Shown: piece by piece, positions 10,484-11,524 of the stretch
Numbering within the stretch: the stretch's first letter is position 1
Layout of the letters: each line of letters opens with the position of its first letter
DNA from: Patescibacteria group bacterium
Lineage (GTDB): Bacteria; Patescibacteriota; Minisyncoccia; Portnoybacterales; GWB1-42-6
Length of the DNA: 11,524 nt
Assembly: GCA_018826025.1 (NCBI GenBank)
Contig: JAHKAK010000001.1
Location: forward strand, 1-11,524
Direction of reading: 5' to 3'
Notes under the pieces: model-generated
What the model saw: the letters and a program-made list of their open reading frames with translations, nothing else
The model's database searches: none
Told to the model about the DNA's origin: nothing
Position numbers and translations under genes: made by a program

Positions 10484-11524
10484 TTAATTAGCCTTGATCG
10501 GCATTACCAAATAAATATACAATTCATCCCCTACTGGCTTTAAAATAGCCGGGTTAGAATCTGAAATCATTCCTAAAAAAACTTGTTTAGTATCAATATT
10601 TGCCAAGCCATCAAGCAGGTAGCGATAATTAAAGTCTACTTCAATTTTTTTACCCTTAGTCTGCGCTTTAATTTGCGATTTATTTTCTCCTAAATCAGTG
10701 TCTTGCGCCAGCACTTCTAATTCCCCTTCTTTTAGGAAAAATTTAATACTATTGGTTTTATTGCTAAAAACCGCGGCCGCGCGAATCACGCTTAAAAGGT
10801 CAGCTTTTTCCATTATTGCTTGACTGGGAAACTCTTTAGGAATTATTTGCTGATAGTCGGGATATTGCCCGTCGATTAAACGGGATATCACCTGTGTTTC
10901 GCCACTATCAAATAAAATTTGACCTTCTCCTAAACAAATTTTTGTCTCACTGTTCTTTTCACCTAAAACTCTGATTACTTCTTGGATTGTCCGTTGGGGC
11001 ACAATTAGTGATTTTATTTCTTCCGATTTTCGTTTGGGGTCGCTAATAACTTTTTCCGCTAAACGGAAACTATCGGTGGCCGCCAAACGTAATTCCTGTT
11101 TGTTAAACTTAAACAGAACACCGGTAATTTCCGGCCGCGATTCAGATAATGACGCCGCGCCCACCACCTTAATTAAGGCATCTTTTAATTCATTATCTTT
11201 TAATTTAATTAGTGTTTGGTCTTTTATTTCGGGAATTATTGGAAAATCGTCGGCCGATAAACAATTTAAAATTGCTTTATAATTTTCACATTTAATTATT
11301 AAAGTGTTATTTTTAACTTCCAATTCCACTTTTTTATTTGGAAGATTATTAATAAAATTAGTTAAAACCTTAGCTGGACAAGTAATCGCTCCGCTTTTTT
11401 CCACCTTGCCGGCAGTCCAGGTATTAACGCCAATTTCCAGATTAGTTGAAGAAATCCTTAGCCGACCGTCCTCGGTAGTCAATAAAACATTATTTAGAAT
11501 TGGCAAGGTTAAATTTCTCCCAAT
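10484..11524 (-). CDS. dnaN: DNA polymerase III beta sliding clamp (N-terminus outside window)
   Basis: DnaN forms the ring-shaped dimer that tethers DNA polymerase to DNA. The frame is open to the window edge and reads IGRNLTLPILNNVLLTTEDG. The TTG at 11506, although a possible start, is therefore the internal Leu of the conserved LPILNN motif. About 20-25 N-terminal residues are missing, and 346 are present. Visible are TNLEIGV of the first clamp domain, the domain 2 signature SESRPEITGVLFKFN plus LRLAATDSFRLAEK, the linker segment LIDGQYPDYQQIIPKE, and the C-terminal end YIYLVMPIKAN. The stop codon touches the dciA start codon. On the minus strand it is probably preceded by dnaA or an origin beyond the right edge, which cannot be seen. 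Confidence 0.97.
   Translation of the reverse strand: MGRNLTLPILNNVLLTTEDGRLRISSTNLEIGVNTWTAGKVEKSGAITCPAKVLTNFINNLPNKKVELEVKNNTLIIKCENYKAILNCLSADDFPIIPEIKDQTLIKLKDNELKDALIKVVGAASLSESRPEITGVLFKFNKQELRLAATDSFRLAEKVISDPKRKSEEIKSLIVPQRTIQEVIRVLGEKNSETKICLGEGQILFDSGETQVISRLIDGQYPDYQQIIPKEFPSQAIMEKADLLSVIRAAAVFSNKTNSIKFFLKEGELEVLAQDTDLGENKSQIKAQTKGKKIEVDFNYRYLLDGLANIDTKQVFLGMISDSNPAILKPVGDELYIYLVMPIKAN

Noticed and set aside
11504..11506. TTG as the start codon of dnaN
   Set aside because: The frame stays open to the window edge and encodes the conserved RNLTLPILNN motif across this codon, so the real start is outside the window.

Overview
The window looks like a chromosomal segment of a small-genome bacterium, most likely of the Candidate Phyla Radiation (Patescibacteria, Parcubacteria-like). 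This is inferred from the gene set: a double lamin-tail-domain surface protein, a PBP1A-type protein with a C-terminal Ig-like extension, a 60-residue very acidic orphan protein, and ruvB, yebC and ruvC close together. Spacers packed with GC-rich hairpins and start codons mostly without a Shine-Dalgarno sequence fit this too. No rRNA or other phylogenetic marker is present to prove it.

Layout. Positions 1-2312: the 3' part of ruvB, followed by a higBA toxin-antitoxin pair and a Bro-N/DinD-like gene. After each of these two cassettes lies another copy of the last 23-25 codons of ruvB (1148-1222 and 2238-2312). Tail C at 2238-2312 is followed closely by the next housekeeping-type gene and is probably the original end of ruvB. 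The present ruvB uses tail A (361-435). Positions 2331-4740: a two-helix small membrane protein, a membrane-anchored bacterial PH-domain protein and a lamin-tail surface protein, separated by palindromic spacers. Positions 4763-6351: a MITE-like element ending at the start codon of yebC, yebC itself (carrying an in-frame tandem palindromic repeat), a second repeat element, and ruvC.

Positions 6371-6747 form a compact single-gene unit: consensus promoter, acidic protein gene and a strong hairpin terminator. Positions 6653-7487 hold no convincing gene and are full of inverted repeats, two of which share sequence with the insert in yebC. Positions 7488-10046 encode a bifunctional class A penicillin-binding protein with its own promoter and a structured leader. 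A two-way terminator at 10144-10181 separates it from the convergent dnaN-dciA pair, which enters from the right edge on the minus strand. This pair suggests, but does not prove, that the replication origin lies to the right.

How the genes work together. RuvB and RuvC act in Holliday-junction migration and resolution. DnaN and DciA act at the replisome as sliding clamp and helicase-loading factor. The PBP builds peptidoglycan, and the lamin-tail and PH-domain proteins belong to the envelope. The main feature of interest is the 3' end of ruvB, which appears to have received two recombinase-free accessory cassettes, each bringing its own functional replacement of the gene's tail.
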